Assembly (NCBI GenBank): GCA_947474855.1
Contig: CANJKV010000003.1
Location: forward strand, 26,376 to 90,375
From: Aurantimonadaceae bacterium
GTDB lineage: Bacteria; Pseudomonadota; Alphaproteobacteria; Rhizobiales; Rhizobiaceae
Length of the DNA: 64,000 nucleotides
Direction: 5' to 3'
Shown here: one piece after another, positions 35,770-44,357 of the stretch
How the letters are laid out: every line of letters begins with the position of its first letter
Numbering within the stretch: the first letter of the stretch is position 1
The notes under the pieces: model-generated
Seen by the model: only the letters and a program-made list of their open reading frames with translations
The model's database searches: none
What the model was told of the DNA's origin: nothing
Translations under genes and position numbers: made by a program

Positions 35770-35795
35770 GGTTCCGGATCTGCCGATCCGGAACC
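35770..35795 (+). promoter_or_regulatory. Perfect 11-bp stem hairpin upstream of the transposition genes
   Basis: GGTTCCGGATC, loop TGCC, GATCCGGAACC. No T-run follows, so it is more likely a protein-binding palindrome or attenuator than a terminator. It lies 107 bp before the first TnsB-like gene. Confidence 0.55.
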
Positions 35796-35902
35796 GTACG
35801 GATCCACGGCACGGACGCATGACGCAAGACGACGTTCACCCCCATGCACCTCGGTGCCGGCGGGCGATGTCGGGAAGCCTCCAACAGGGACAGGGGGAGA
35901 CC

Positions 35903-36382
35903 ATGATCGATTTCATCCAAGGCATCGACGTCGACGACGCGATCGAGCTGAACGGCGGCAGGCACGTCGTCCTGCGCCGCCTCGACGACGCGCTCGTTGT
36001 CCGCGGCGAGGACGGCGCGGAGCGGACGCTGAGCTTTGCCGCCCTCGAGCGCAACGAGGATGGCACTCCCGCGCAACTGGTCGTGTACCCGTTCCGCGAC
36101 AGGGAAGCCGAAGAGGCCCTCTGGAAGGCCATCCTGGACACCTTCCGCGAACTCGAGTCCACGGGTTGCGCCAATCGTTCCGATGCCTCGATCGCAAGGA
36201 CGATCCCCCGCTTGATGGACGCGCAGCTCCAGGCGGCTCGCCGGATGCGCGCCGAGGGCGGCAGGACCAGGAAGATCAGGTTCATCGCGATCTCCACCAA
36301 CGAGCTGCTGAATCGCTTGGCCGCGCGCGAGCGCCGCCCGTTCCTCATCGCCATCCCCGGCGGGCGGGACGACAGCGCCTAA
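35903..36382 (+). CDS. Small protein, first of three TnsB-N-like genes
   Basis: A 159-residue protein. The start MIDFIQGIDVDDAIELNGG, VVLRRLDDALVVRG and LSFAALERNED has the same order as the N-terminal strands of the next protein and of TnsB (short strand, DxYxLxG-like turn, then a phenylalanine-led helix). A helical part follows (WKAILDTFRELESTG, ASIARTIPRLMDAQL), and the basic end is TNELLNRLAARERRP. No catalytic core. Resemblance to TnsB is weakest of the three, so I call it a likely paralogue of its neighbour. Ribosome binding site GGGGGAGACC. Confidence 0.55.
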   Translation: MIDFIQGIDVDDAIELNGGRHVVLRRLDDALVVRGEDGAERTLSFAALERNEDGTPAQLVVYPFRDREAEEALWKAILDTFRELESTGCANRSDASIARTIPRLMDAQLQAARRMRAEGGRTRKIRFIAISTNELLNRLAARERRPFLIAIPGGRDDSA

Positions 36383-36572
36383 CCGCACGGAAGCGGCTCC
36401 TGCCTTCAGCCCACCCAACCAGCGTTCGCCTTCGGCACGGTCGGATCCAGCGGCCGTGAAGGGTACGGCTGCGGCTCGAGCCGGCCTCATCGGCCTCGCG
36501 GCGCATCGCTCCCCCCACCGACACCTACCGCATCAAACGGACAACGACGTCCACACGCACAAGGAGATCGAC

Positions 36573-37307
36573 ATGTTCGACATCAAGCAGGGCCGCATCT
36601 ACGGCATCGACGGCGACGACTACCGCCTGGACGGAAAGACGGGCGACGGCTTCCTCATGCGGAGCGTCGACTGCCCCGGCGTGACCCAGCACTTCACCGA
36701 GGCGGAACTCGCCGAGATCATGGAACGGGGCATGCTCTCGGTCAGGATGGCGCCCGTCCTCGACCGCAAGGATGGAACCGTCGGCAGCGTCTGCGAGGGG
36801 ACCGCGCGGCGGCGTCTCTGCCGAGCCTTCCTGGCTCTCCGGGACGCCGGGGAGGCGAGCCTGTCCGAGCGCTCCATGGAGGACGCGATCGCGACGATCA
36901 TCGGGGGTGACACCTACCTCGCCGGGCGTTTCGAGGGTGCGATGCGCGGGCACGGACCCGGAACGGGACGCATCCGGGTGACGCCCGCCAAGCTCCGTCG
37001 CTGGCTGCGCCGCTACGCGGACGGGCAGCCGACGCGGCCTGTCCGGTCGCCGGCTCTCGTCACGGGAGGCGAACGGAATGCGGCTTGGGAGGCCCTTGCC
37101 TCCCGGGCGGCGGATATCGGGCGCTCGCCGGACCATATCCATCCCTCGCTGCTGAGCCTGGCGCGCCGCCACGGGACCGAACGCGCCCTTCGCGTGTGGT
37201 CCATGTGCGTCTCGCCCGACGCCCGGCTCGACGGCGTCGGCATCGGCGGGGCCGGGCGCACGGAAGCCGGGCGCATCGGCGGCCACCCCGCGGACGAGGT
37301 GGCCTGA
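36573..37307 (+). CDS. Stand-alone TnsB N-terminal-domain-like protein
   Basis: A 244-residue protein. Its centre, CRAFLALRDAGEASLSERSM then EDAI, matches TnsB (at 38981) LVLAIEAMRKAGEASLSDAS then LAAAI at the same place after a similar N-terminal strand region. The following VTPAKLRRWLRRYADGQPTRPVRS matches SPGTLRRLRRAFAALGGEPLAVRD. These are the helix-turn-helix segments that bind transposon ends in TnsB. The rest of TnsB, including the DDE core, is missing. ATG 36573 follows AAGGAGATC. Possible roles are end-binding, repression, or regulation of the tns genes (inference). Confidence 0.65.
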   Translation: MFDIKQGRIYGIDGDDYRLDGKTGDGFLMRSVDCPGVTQHFTEAELAEIMERGMLSVRMAPVLDRKDGTVGSVCEGTARRRLCRAFLALRDAGEASLSERSMEDAIATIIGGDTYLAGRFEGAMRGHGPGTGRIRVTPAKLRRWLRRYADGQPTRPVRSPALVTGGERNAAWEALASRAADIGRSPDHIHPSLLSLARRHGTERALRVWSMCVSPDARLDGVGIGGAGRTEAGRIGGHPADEVA

Positions 37308-37393
37308 AGATGCCCACGGCGAGCGAGTTCCGCCCCGACGTGACGCATGCCGAACGGGGCCGTTTTCGAAACCACAAAGAAGGAGGGAAGCAC

Positions 37394-38134
37394 ATGAAGC
37401 GGTTGCGCATCGCGATCGACGACCTCGTGGGCATGGCAGGTGCCGAGCACCGCGTCGCGCGGCAGCTGCCCGAGGGTTTGCTGTTGCGCGACGTTGAGGA
37501 CCCCGCGCGTCTGACGTTCCTGGCCTCGGCGGACGTCGAGCGGGCCTGGCGCGAGGGAGCGCTCGTCGTCCGCCCGGCCGCCGCGGCTCCCGGCAGCCGT
37601 CAGGAGGAACGGGCACGTTTCCGCCGGGCCCTGTGCGAGGAGTTCCTTGTGCTCAAGGCGGAGCGGCCGGCCGGGCGATCCGCCGCCGCGGTCGACGAGG
37701 CGCTGCGGGACGCCTGGACGCGGATTCTCCAGCGCCTTTCGCGGAGTGTCGGGGCCTCCGAGAGGATCTGGATCTGGCCGCGGCCCTGCCGGCGCACCTT
37801 CCTGCGGTGGCTCGCCTCCTATGACGGCACGCTCGGATCCCTCATGGACGGGCGCGCCCGCGTCGGCAAGCCGCGGTTCCCGAGGGTCGACGCGACCGCC
37901 CTTGCGCTCGCGAGGGAGGTCGCTGCCTTCCGCCTCACGCGGGGGATGCCGGTCGCGGCCGCATACAGGATCCTGCGTTACGAAGCCCACCGGCATACGG
38001 CGGCGGGCGCCCCGATGACCGTGCCCTCGTTCTCGACCTTCCGCGCCATCGTCCACGACGTGGAGCTCCGCCTTCTGCCGTCGGGCAGCGGCGGCAGCAT
38101 CCGTCCCCCCGCACCCGCCGTAACGACCATCTGA
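37394..38134 (+). CDS. Stand-alone TnsB DNA-binding-region-like protein
   Basis: A 246-residue protein whose length equals the N-terminal DNA-binding part of TnsB. By eye, PRPCRRTFLRWLASYDGTLG aligns with PSPGTLRRLRRAFAALGGEP. DATALALAREVAAFRLTRGM with its following VAAAYRI aligns with IVLAILGKWTKAYLDRRRPT with VAGLHRL. MTVPSFSTFRAIV aligns with LTCPSRSTLERAI. So both helix-turn-helix units are present but no catalytic domain follows. Strong AAGGAGGGAAG ribosome binding site. By analogy, the Mu repressor and MuA share a DNA-binding domain; a similar self-regulatory role is plausible here (inference). Confidence 0.65.
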   Translation: MKRLRIAIDDLVGMAGAEHRVARQLPEGLLLRDVEDPARLTFLASADVERAWREGALVVRPAAAAPGSRQEERARFRRALCEEFLVLKAERPAGRSAAAVDEALRDAWTRILQRLSRSVGASERIWIWPRPCRRTFLRWLASYDGTLGSLMDGRARVGKPRFPRVDATALALAREVAAFRLTRGMPVAAAYRILRYEAHRHTAAGAPMTVPSFSTFRAIVHDVELRLLPSGSGGSIRPPAPAVTTI

Positions 38135-38181
38135 CCCCGCGGGCGACCGCTCACGGGCAACCTCGAACCATGGAGACGATC

Positions 38182-38286
38182 ATGACGAACGACGACAACG
38201 GCACCCTCCACATTATCACCGGTCCGAACTCCAGCCGGGAGGGCACCGTCCAAACCGCCGAAAGGAGCCTGCACATAGCGGGCTGA
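38182..38286 (+). CDS. Possible 34-residue ORF upstream of tnsA
   Basis: ATG 38182 (or 38170) opens a short frame MTNDDNGTLHIITGP ending at TGA 38284-38286, with GGAGACGATC ahead. It overlaps the possible non-ATG start region of tnsA, suggesting translational coupling. No family; may be a leader ORF. Confidence 0.35.
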   Translation: MTNDDNGTLHIITGPNSSREGTVQTAERSLHIAG

Positions 38287-38303
38287 ACGAAGCCTATGCC
38301 GAG

Positions 38304-38966
38304 GTGTCCTGGCAGCCCCCGCTGCCGAGCCTCTCGACTCGGAAGATCAACTACCGCTCGCAGGTCTCCAAGCGGATCGTCGACGTCGACCACGTGACCA
38401 ACCGCGTGATCGTCAGCGAGAGCGGCCTCGAGGCCGGCTTCACCGACATCCTGCGCGCCACCTGCTCCTACCTGCACCTTCAGGAGCAGCCCGCCCCCGT
38501 CACCTACATCGGTCCCGACGGGCGCGACGTCACCCATACCTTCGACGCCTTCATGACGATGCCGGACGGCTTGCGGATCGCCTTCGACGTCAAGCCCCGC
38601 GAGTTCGTGGAGTCCAGCGGTCTCAGGCTGCAACACGAGCTGATCGAGGCGCAGGTCGGGTCCGCGTTCGCCGACCGTTACCTGATCAGGACCGAGGACC
38701 ACATCCACCCCGACGACGTCCTCGACGCGCGGACTATCCTGCGCGCTAGGCGTCTGCCCGACGCGGCGGCCGACGCCGCCGTGGCCCATCTCGCCTCCGG
38801 TCTCAGCGGATGGATGCGGATTCGCGAGCTCGTCGAGCTGACGGGGCTCCGAGCCGCCGCCTTCAACGCGATCGCGCGCCTGGTCGGCGCCCGCGGCCTC
38901 GCCGTCCGGGACGGCGAACGAATCCTTCCCGCGAGCTTCGTCTCGCGGCCGGACACACAGCACTGA
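38304..38966 (+). CDS. tnsA: TnsA endonuclease
   Basis: A 220-residue TnsA-like nuclease, which nicks the 5' strand at transposon ends so that TnsAB moves DNA by cut-and-paste. Catalytic residues fit: Glu43 in SGLEAGF, Asp81 in THTFDAF and Lys97 in FDVKP. EQPAPVTYIGPDG and DRYLIRTEDHI are typical TnsA strands. The C-terminal part (MRIRELVELTGL, AAFNAIARLVGARGL) is the winged-helix that contacts TnsC. The GTG at 38304 is used here; an in-frame CTG at 38283, overlapping a small ORF's stop, is an alternative because AAAGGAG lies at 38261-38267. tnsB starts 14 bp after its stop. Confidence 0.8.
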   Translation: MSWQPPLPSLSTRKINYRSQVSKRIVDVDHVTNRVIVSESGLEAGFTDILRATCSYLHLQEQPAPVTYIGPDGRDVTHTFDAFMTMPDGLRIAFDVKPREFVESSGLRLQHELIEAQVGSAFADRYLIRTEDHIHPDDVLDARTILRARRLPDAAADAAVAHLASGLSGWMRIRELVELTGLRAAAFNAIARLVGARGLAVRDGERILPASFVSRPDTQH

Positions 38967-38980
38967 CAGGAGAGGAAGCC

Positions 38981-41182
38981 ATGATCCCCATCGAGAGCAT
39001 GCAAGCGTTCAACGTGCCCCAGCCCATGAAGTTCGACTTCGGGCACGACACGCTGGTCACCATCAGCAACCCGGACCCGCTCCCCTACGTCCAGGTCGAC
39101 TGGACCAAGGACTACCTGACCCTATGCCGCCACGACGACAGCCGCATCAAGCAGGTCTTCCCGCACGCGTTGCTCAAAAGCCTCCGCGATGAGGGCAAGC
39201 TGCTCGTCGAGCAGCGCAAGCTCGACGAGGGCCGGCAGAAGATCGCCGTGCTGAACCGCGACGTCGCCGGCACGGTCGACGTGCCGGGCCACGTGATCGA
39301 CAAGGCCGTGTTCCACCACCGCCTCGTGCTCGCCATCGAGGCGATGCGCAAGGCCGGCGAGGCGAGCCTCTCCGACGCCAGCCTCGCCGCCGCGATCCCG
39401 AAGGCCTTCGGCGCAGTCGTCGCCGATTTGGCCTCTGTCGCGTCCAAGGGCTGGAAGCCGCCCGAGAAGGTGCCTTCACCCGGCACGCTCCGGCGCTTGC
39501 GGCGCGCCTTCGCCGCTCTCGGGGGCGAACCCCTCGCCGTGCGCGACCGGCGTAGCGTCTGCTCCGGCAACAGGAAGCCGAGGATCGAGGACCCGATCGT
39601 CCTGGCGATCCTCGGCAAGTGGACGAAGGCCTATCTCGACCGCAGGCGGCCGACGGTCGCCGGCCTGCACCGCCTGATGCAGGGCGAGTTCCTGGACCTC
39701 AATGCCCAGCGGAAGTCCGAGGGCCTGCCGCCCCTGACCTGCCCGTCCAGGAGCACGCTCGAGAGGGCGATCAACAGGCTCGCCAAGTTCGACGTCGTCC
39801 TCGCCCGCGAGGGCAAGTCGGCCGCAAGGCGCAAGTTCAAGATCGCTGCCAGGCACGAGTTCTCCCTCGCCCCCGGCGAACTGGTGTTCTTCGACAACTG
39901 GAGCATCCAGCTCTCGAAAATTCCCCTGCCGAAGGCGTTCTGGGACGTAATCCCCGAGGAGGAGCGCAAGAGGATGAAACGCATCCGGCTCAACCTCTGC
40001 CTCGCCCTGTGCCGCGCCACCCGGGTGATCCTCGCGGCGTCCCTCTCCGTAGGTCCGAACACCGCCACCTCCCTGCGCACCCTCGAGATGGCGTGCAAGG
40101 ACAAGGACGCGATCGCCAGGGCGGCCGGATGCCGCTCGTCCTGGAACCACGCCCTGACCATCGGGACGATCGGCGTCGACTGCGGTCCCGAGTTCGCCAA
40201 CGCCGCCTTCGTCGCCGCGGCCGTCGACCTCGGGACCAGGATCGAGCTCGGCATCGCCGGCGAGCCCGATGCCCGCGCCGAGATGGAGCGTGCCTTCAAG
40301 ACGCTCGATTCCCAGCTCCTCCAGAACTTCTCGGGCCGGACCTTCTCCAACGTCACCGACAAGGGCGAGTACGAGGCCGACAAGCTCGCGAGCGCGACCC
40401 GCGAGCTCTTCTCCAAGTCCCTGGTCCGCTGGATCGTCGACGTTTACCACAACCAGCCGCACCGCGGCCTCGGCGGCGAGACGCCGAACGACGCCTGGAT
40501 CCGGTGCTGCGACACCTACGGTATCGTGCCGCCCCCGAACGTCCACCAGATGCGCGCGGTCTTCGGGTTCGCGAGCACGCGCCGCATCCAGGCCGCGGGC
40601 GTGCCGTTCCTCGGCAACTACTACCGCGGCACGGCGCTGGGCGACATCCATCGGCGCATCGGGCAGGGCGACATCCTGATCCGCGCCTGCCTCGACGACC
40701 TCGGCGCCATCGCGATCAAGGAGATCGGCCCCGACACTCCCTGGCACACGCTCCCGTGCGAGAGAAAGGAGTTCAGGGGCATGACGGCCGCACGGTGGAT
40801 CGAGACCGCGAAGGCCCTGCGCCGCAAGCACGCGGACGCCGCCAAGCTGCGCGAGCCGATCGTCCTCGAGGCGCTCCAGCACCTGCGCGAGGCGGGCCTG
40901 GAGGCCGAGAGAGAGGCCGGGCTCCTGCCCTCGATGCTGACCGACGACGACATCGCGGAAGCCGAGGCGACGGTCTTCGCCAACTTCGAAATCGTCCCGG
41001 CTAAGCGGCGCGGGCAGACGCTCGAGGGCGTGTACGGGCCGGCCCCGGACGAACCGGCCGGGTCCGACGCCGGGAAGGCCGTGCCCGACCCCGCCGACGC
41101 CGCGAAGCCGGCGGACGCCGCGTCCGAACCGCGGCGGCGCCCCCGCCGGGGCCTCACCTCCGACTTCCTGAAGAAGGACTGA
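38981..41182 (+). CDS. tnsB: TnsB DDE transposase
   Basis: A 733-residue Mu/TnsB-type transposase that binds the ends and cuts and joins 3' strands. Residues 1-290 contain the end-binding helices (GEASLSDASLAAAI, PGTLRRLRRAF, PSRSTLERAINRL). The rve core follows with Asp305 (LVFFDNW), Asp400 (TIGVDCGPEF) and Glu436 (RAEMERAFKTL). A beta-barrel-like segment with YRGTALGDIHRR and a long acidic-Pro-Ala tail ends in the basic RRRPRRGLTSDFLKKD, positioned like the TnsC-contacting tail. First Asp context is FFDNW instead of the usual DxT, worth checking. AGAGGAAG precedes ATG 38981. tnsC begins 2 bp after its stop. Confidence 0.88.
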   Translation: MIPIESMQAFNVPQPMKFDFGHDTLVTISNPDPLPYVQVDWTKDYLTLCRHDDSRIKQVFPHALLKSLRDEGKLLVEQRKLDEGRQKIAVLNRDVAGTVDVPGHVIDKAVFHHRLVLAIEAMRKAGEASLSDASLAAAIPKAFGAVVADLASVASKGWKPPEKVPSPGTLRRLRRAFAALGGEPLAVRDRRSVCSGNRKPRIEDPIVLAILGKWTKAYLDRRRPTVAGLHRLMQGEFLDLNAQRKSEGLPPLTCPSRSTLERAINRLAKFDVVLAREGKSAARRKFKIAARHEFSLAPGELVFFDNWSIQLSKIPLPKAFWDVIPEEERKRMKRIRLNLCLALCRATRVILAASLSVGPNTATSLRTLEMACKDKDAIARAAGCRSSWNHALTIGTIGVDCGPEFANAAFVAAAVDLGTRIELGIAGEPDARAEMERAFKTLDSQLLQNFSGRTFSNVTDKGEYEADKLASATRELFSKSLVRWIVDVYHNQPHRGLGGETPNDAWIRCCDTYGIVPPPNVHQMRAVFGFASTRRIQAAGVPFLGNYYRGTALGDIHRRIGQGDILIRACLDDLGAIAIKEIGPDTPWHTLPCERKEFRGMTAARWIETAKALRRKHADAAKLREPIVLEALQHLREAGLEAEREAGLLPSMLTDDDIAEAEATVFANFEIVPAKRRGQTLEGVYGPAPDEPAGSDAGKAVPDPADAAKPADAASEPRRRPRRGLTSDFLKKD

Positions 41183-41184
41183 CC

Positions 41185-42300
41185 ATGGCCAAGCCGAGGA
41201 ACGACGGCGGGAAGCCCGCCAAGCGCCCGGACCTCCTGGCGCGCATTGCCGCCAACCAGTCGGAGGGCCGGCGCGCCGTCGCCGCCGTCCTGAGGAACGT
41301 GCGCTCGATCTACCTGAAGACGGACAACGACGACACGCTCGCGGCCGAGATCGAGTTCATCCTGGACTCGATCTCCCTGGAACTCGGGCAGGGCGCGGAG
41401 GTCCGTCCGGCCGCGGCGGCGAACAGGGGCGGCCGGATCCTGATCGTGACCGGCGAGGCGGGGGCGGGCAAGTCGCGTGCCCTCGCCAGCACCTTCCTCG
41501 GCAGGCCCGAGTTCGAGGGTTTCGGCATCGAGGGTGAGCCCTGCCCGCTGCTCTCGATCGTCGCGCCCTCCCCCTTCACACTGAAGGCGCTGGGGAACGA
41601 GGCGGTGCGCAAGATGGGCTACCGCGGGCGGCGGGAGATTCGCGAGGGTGAGGTCTGGCCGATGGCGCGGCTCATGATGCGCGAGCTCGGCATCCGCGTG
41701 CTCCACATCGACGAGGCCCAGCACGGCGACCAACTCGCCGACCCCAACGCCGTCCGGAACGTCGAGAACACCCTCAAGCGCGTGCTCCAGGACGTCGATT
41801 GGCCGATCTGGCTGATCCTGTCGGGCCTGCCGGAGCTCGCAAAGTTTTGCCAGCACGACCGCTCGGTCAACCGGCGCATCCGCCACGTCAAATTCGAGTC
41901 GCTGCGCTTTCCCGACCACGTCAACGCGGTGCGCGGGACAGTCGCGACCATCATGGAAGGGTGCCCGGGCCTCGCGCTCGGCGGGCTCCTCACGGACGAG
42001 TTCGTCGGGCGCCTGCTGCACGCCTCGCTCAACCAGTTCGGCATCCTCGTGGAGTTCGTCCAGGACGCCATCGGCGAATGCCTCGTCGACGGCAAGACCG
42101 CCCTCGTGGTCGACCACTTCGCCGACGTCTACACGTCGCGCACCGGGCAGGTGGAGGAACGGCTCAATCCCTTCAAGGCGGGGGATTGGCACACGATCGA
42201 CGTGGCCGCCGCCCTGTACGACGAGCCGCCCGGGCAGCCCGGCCAGTCGGCGACGCGCAGGCAGTTGAAGCCCCCGCACCGCACGGGAGGCAACGGGTGA
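41185..42300 (+). CDS. tnsC: TnsC/TniB AAA+ transposition regulator
   Basis: A 371-residue AAA+ ATPase. Walker A is GEAGAGKS (90-97), Walker B VLHIDEAQH (172-180), and sensor region LILSGLPELAKFC, as in TniB/TnsC. It links the target selector TniQ with TnsAB, polymerises on target DNA and gives target immunity. N-terminal 80 residues are helical and basic; the C-terminus (QPGQSATRRQLKPPHR) is basic and short. Its stop overlaps the GTG start of tniQ by 3 bases. Confidence 0.88.
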   Translation: MAKPRNDGGKPAKRPDLLARIAANQSEGRRAVAAVLRNVRSIYLKTDNDDTLAAEIEFILDSISLELGQGAEVRPAAAANRGGRILIVTGEAGAGKSRALASTFLGRPEFEGFGIEGEPCPLLSIVAPSPFTLKALGNEAVRKMGYRGRREIREGEVWPMARLMMRELGIRVLHIDEAQHGDQLADPNAVRNVENTLKRVLQDVDWPIWLILSGLPELAKFCQHDRSVNRRIRHVKFESLRFPDHVNAVRGTVATIMEGCPGLALGGLLTDEFVGRLLHASLNQFGILVEFVQDAIGECLVDGKTALVVDHFADVYTSRTGQVEERLNPFKAGDWHTIDVAAALYDEPPGQPGQSATRRQLKPPHRTGGNG

Positions 42301-44222
42301 TCGCCCCCCATCCCCTCCCCGCGGCCCTCGCCCTCGTCCCCGGCGGGCGAGAGACGCCGTCCGACTACGCCTCCCGGCTCGCCTTCAAGGTGGGCCGGGA
42401 CGGCGCGCGCAGGCTCTGCAAGGATTTCGGCATCTCCTGGCACGCCCTCCTGCGCGGCGACGCCCAGGCGGTGCGGGACGTCGCCCGCCTCGGCTCCGCC
42501 GATCCGGAGGCCCTGCTGCCGCTTGCCTTCCGCCGGATCGAGGGCGAGCGCCTGGTCCATCGGGGCATGGTTCTCCAGAAGGGCATGGTCGCGGGACGGC
42601 GCCTCAGGTTCTGCCCGGCCTGTCTCGAGAGCGACGTCTCATCCGGGCGGGGTCGCCCCGAGGCGAGAGCCTGGCGCCGCAGCGAGTGGCTCCTCGCCGA
42701 CGTCGCCTCCTGTTCCGAGCACGGGGTCGAGCTCAACGAGCTCGGCTCCCTGCCTGTGAAGGTGGCGGAGGACTTTTCGCGCGCTGTCGCAGCCGCACTG
42801 CCGCTACTATCCGAGGCGGTTCGCTCCGCCATCCCATGTCCCGCGTCGGGGTTCGAGCGTCACGTCCTGCGCCGGCTCTCCGGCATCGACCCGACCGATC
42901 CGGGGGAGGCCTGGCTCCACGGTGTGCCGCTCTTCGCCGCGATCCGCTTCTGCGAGGTCGTCGGAGCGGTGGCGCTGGAGGGTATCGGGGCACCGGAGCG
43001 CAAGTTGCGGGACAAAGGCACCCGGAGGCGGCAGGCGGCCGGGTACGAGATCGCGGCCGGCGGTCCGCAGGCGTTTCGCGACTTCCTGTCACGGCTCCAG
43101 CGGGCGCAAGGGCGCGGTACGGCGAAGCCGGGCCCACAGGCCGTGTTCGGCCGCCTTTACCTCTGGCTCAACCACGCGCCGCGTGACCCCGCCTACGACG
43201 CGTTTCGGGAGGTCCTGCGCGAGCATTGCATGGACACCATGGCCCTCGGACCCGGCGACCGGATCGCCCCGTTCGGCAGTCCGGTGCCAACCCGCAGGCT
43301 TCACTCGATTCGGTCGGCGGCCATGGAGTACGGCATCAACCAGGTCACCCTGCGGCGGATCCTCTTCACCACCGGCGTCGCCTCCCCGGCTCAGTCCGAC
43401 CTGACCGACGACCAGGTCACCTTCGACGCGGACGCCAACAAGGACTTCCTCCGCGATCTGACCTCCTCCCTTACCCTGGAGGAAGCCGCCGCGCGCGTGG
43501 ACGCATCGCCGGGTCAGTTGTTGGCGCTCGTCGACGCGGGCCTGGTTCCCACCTGGATCGGAAGCCACGTCGAGGGATCGAACCGCCACCGCTTCAGGCC
43601 GTCGGACCTGGACGGTTTTCTTGGCGCGCTCCGGGTCCGTATCGATGCTTCATCCCCTGCGGACCGGCCGCTGGCAGGCATCGAGACCGCCGCCCGCCGC
43701 GCATGTCGGCCGCCGGCCTGCGTCGCGGCGCTCGTTCTGTCGGGTGGGTTGACGCGATTGGGGAACTCCGGGCAGCGGGTCGGCTACCGCTCCGTGCTCG
43801 TGGACCCCGGGGAGGTCCGCACGGCGCTCGTACCCGAGGAGGAGGGAGATCTCTCCCTCGCGGCGGTGAGGAACGCCACCGGCATCGCGCGTCACGTCCT
43901 GGCGGCCCTGGTGCGCTCCGGGATCCTCGTCGGCCGCAGCGCCCGCCATCCCGTGAACGGCACCACCCGTTTCCTCGTGCCGCCGGCGGATCTCGAACGG
44001 TTCCGCGCGACCTATGTCCCGCTGGCATCCTTGGCCGCCGGGTGCGAGGTGACCCCGCAGCTGCTCAAGAGGAGGCTGGACGCCTCCGGAGTCGAGCCGG
44101 CGCTCGACCCGGCGGTCGCGAAGGCGGTGATCTATCGACGCGTCGACATTCCGGATCTCGCTTCTCTGGACCTCCGGCCGTGGCCGAGCGGCAAGAGGCG
44201 CTCCGCACCCCGGCGCGTCTGA
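42297..44222 (+). CDS. tniQ: TniQ/TnsD-like target selector, copy 1
   Basis: A 641-residue protein starting at GTG within the tnsC stop. The N-terminal TniQ domain has SDYASRLAFKVGRDGARRLC and a zinc knuckle CPAC (Cys106, Cys109) with CSEH (Cys139, His142). The centre has LHGVPLFAAIRFCEVVG and the long C-terminal half contains MerR-like helices (LTLEEAAARVDASPGQLLAL, HRFRPSDLDGFLGAL). This resembles TnsD, which reads a fixed attachment site, more than the short TniQ used by CRISPR-associated transposons. It is the only TniQ translationally joined to tnsC. Confidence 0.88.
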   Translation: MIAPHPLPAALALVPGGRETPSDYASRLAFKVGRDGARRLCKDFGISWHALLRGDAQAVRDVARLGSADPEALLPLAFRRIEGERLVHRGMVLQKGMVAGRRLRFCPACLESDVSSGRGRPEARAWRRSEWLLADVASCSEHGVELNELGSLPVKVAEDFSRAVAAALPLLSEAVRSAIPCPASGFERHVLRRLSGIDPTDPGEAWLHGVPLFAAIRFCEVVGAVALEGIGAPERKLRDKGTRRRQAAGYEIAAGGPQAFRDFLSRLQRAQGRGTAKPGPQAVFGRLYLWLNHAPRDPAYDAFREVLREHCMDTMALGPGDRIAPFGSPVPTRRLHSIRSAAMEYGINQVTLRRILFTTGVASPAQSDLTDDQVTFDADANKDFLRDLTSSLTLEEAAARVDASPGQLLALVDAGLVPTWIGSHVEGSNRHRFRPSDLDGFLGALRVRIDASSPADRPLAGIETAARRACRPPACVAALVLSGGLTRLGNSGQRVGYRSVLVDPGEVRTALVPEEEGDLSLAAVRNATGIARHVLAALVRSGILVGRSARHPVNGTTRFLVPPADLERFRATYVPLASLAAGCEVTPQLLKRRLDASGVEPALDPAVAKAVIYRRVDIPDLASLDLRPWPSGKRRSAPRRV

Positions 44223-44265
44223 CGCGGTGTCCGGCAACTTCCTGACTTGCTTCCGTATCCAACGT

Positions 44266-44356
44266 GTTGATCGGCGCCACCCTTCGACCGCGCCTGCATC
44301 AGGTTGTTCGATAGGCCATTACGCCGATCACCTTCGATCCCTGGCACCCATCCATG
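44266..44356 (-). repeat. Dispersed MITE-like repeat, copy R6
   Basis: Reverse orientation: GTTGATCGGCGCC, CCCTTCGACC, TTACGCCGATCACC, ending CCCATCCATG. It starts 44 bp after tniQ copy 1 and shares CCCTTCGACC with R8. Confidence 0.65.
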
Positions 44357-44357
44357 T

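Larger units (their letters stand above)
35318..35902. other. Non-coding region with hairpin and possible leader ORF
   Basis: About 585 bp between the PIN gene and the first TnsB-like gene. The part 35380-35480 is AT-richer and repeats GCAA-containing words (AAATTGC, CCGCAAGATT, GCGCAATTCC, CCGCAATCG), a possible but unproven cluster of transposase sites. A short ORF and a strong hairpin follow. Confidence 0.4.
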
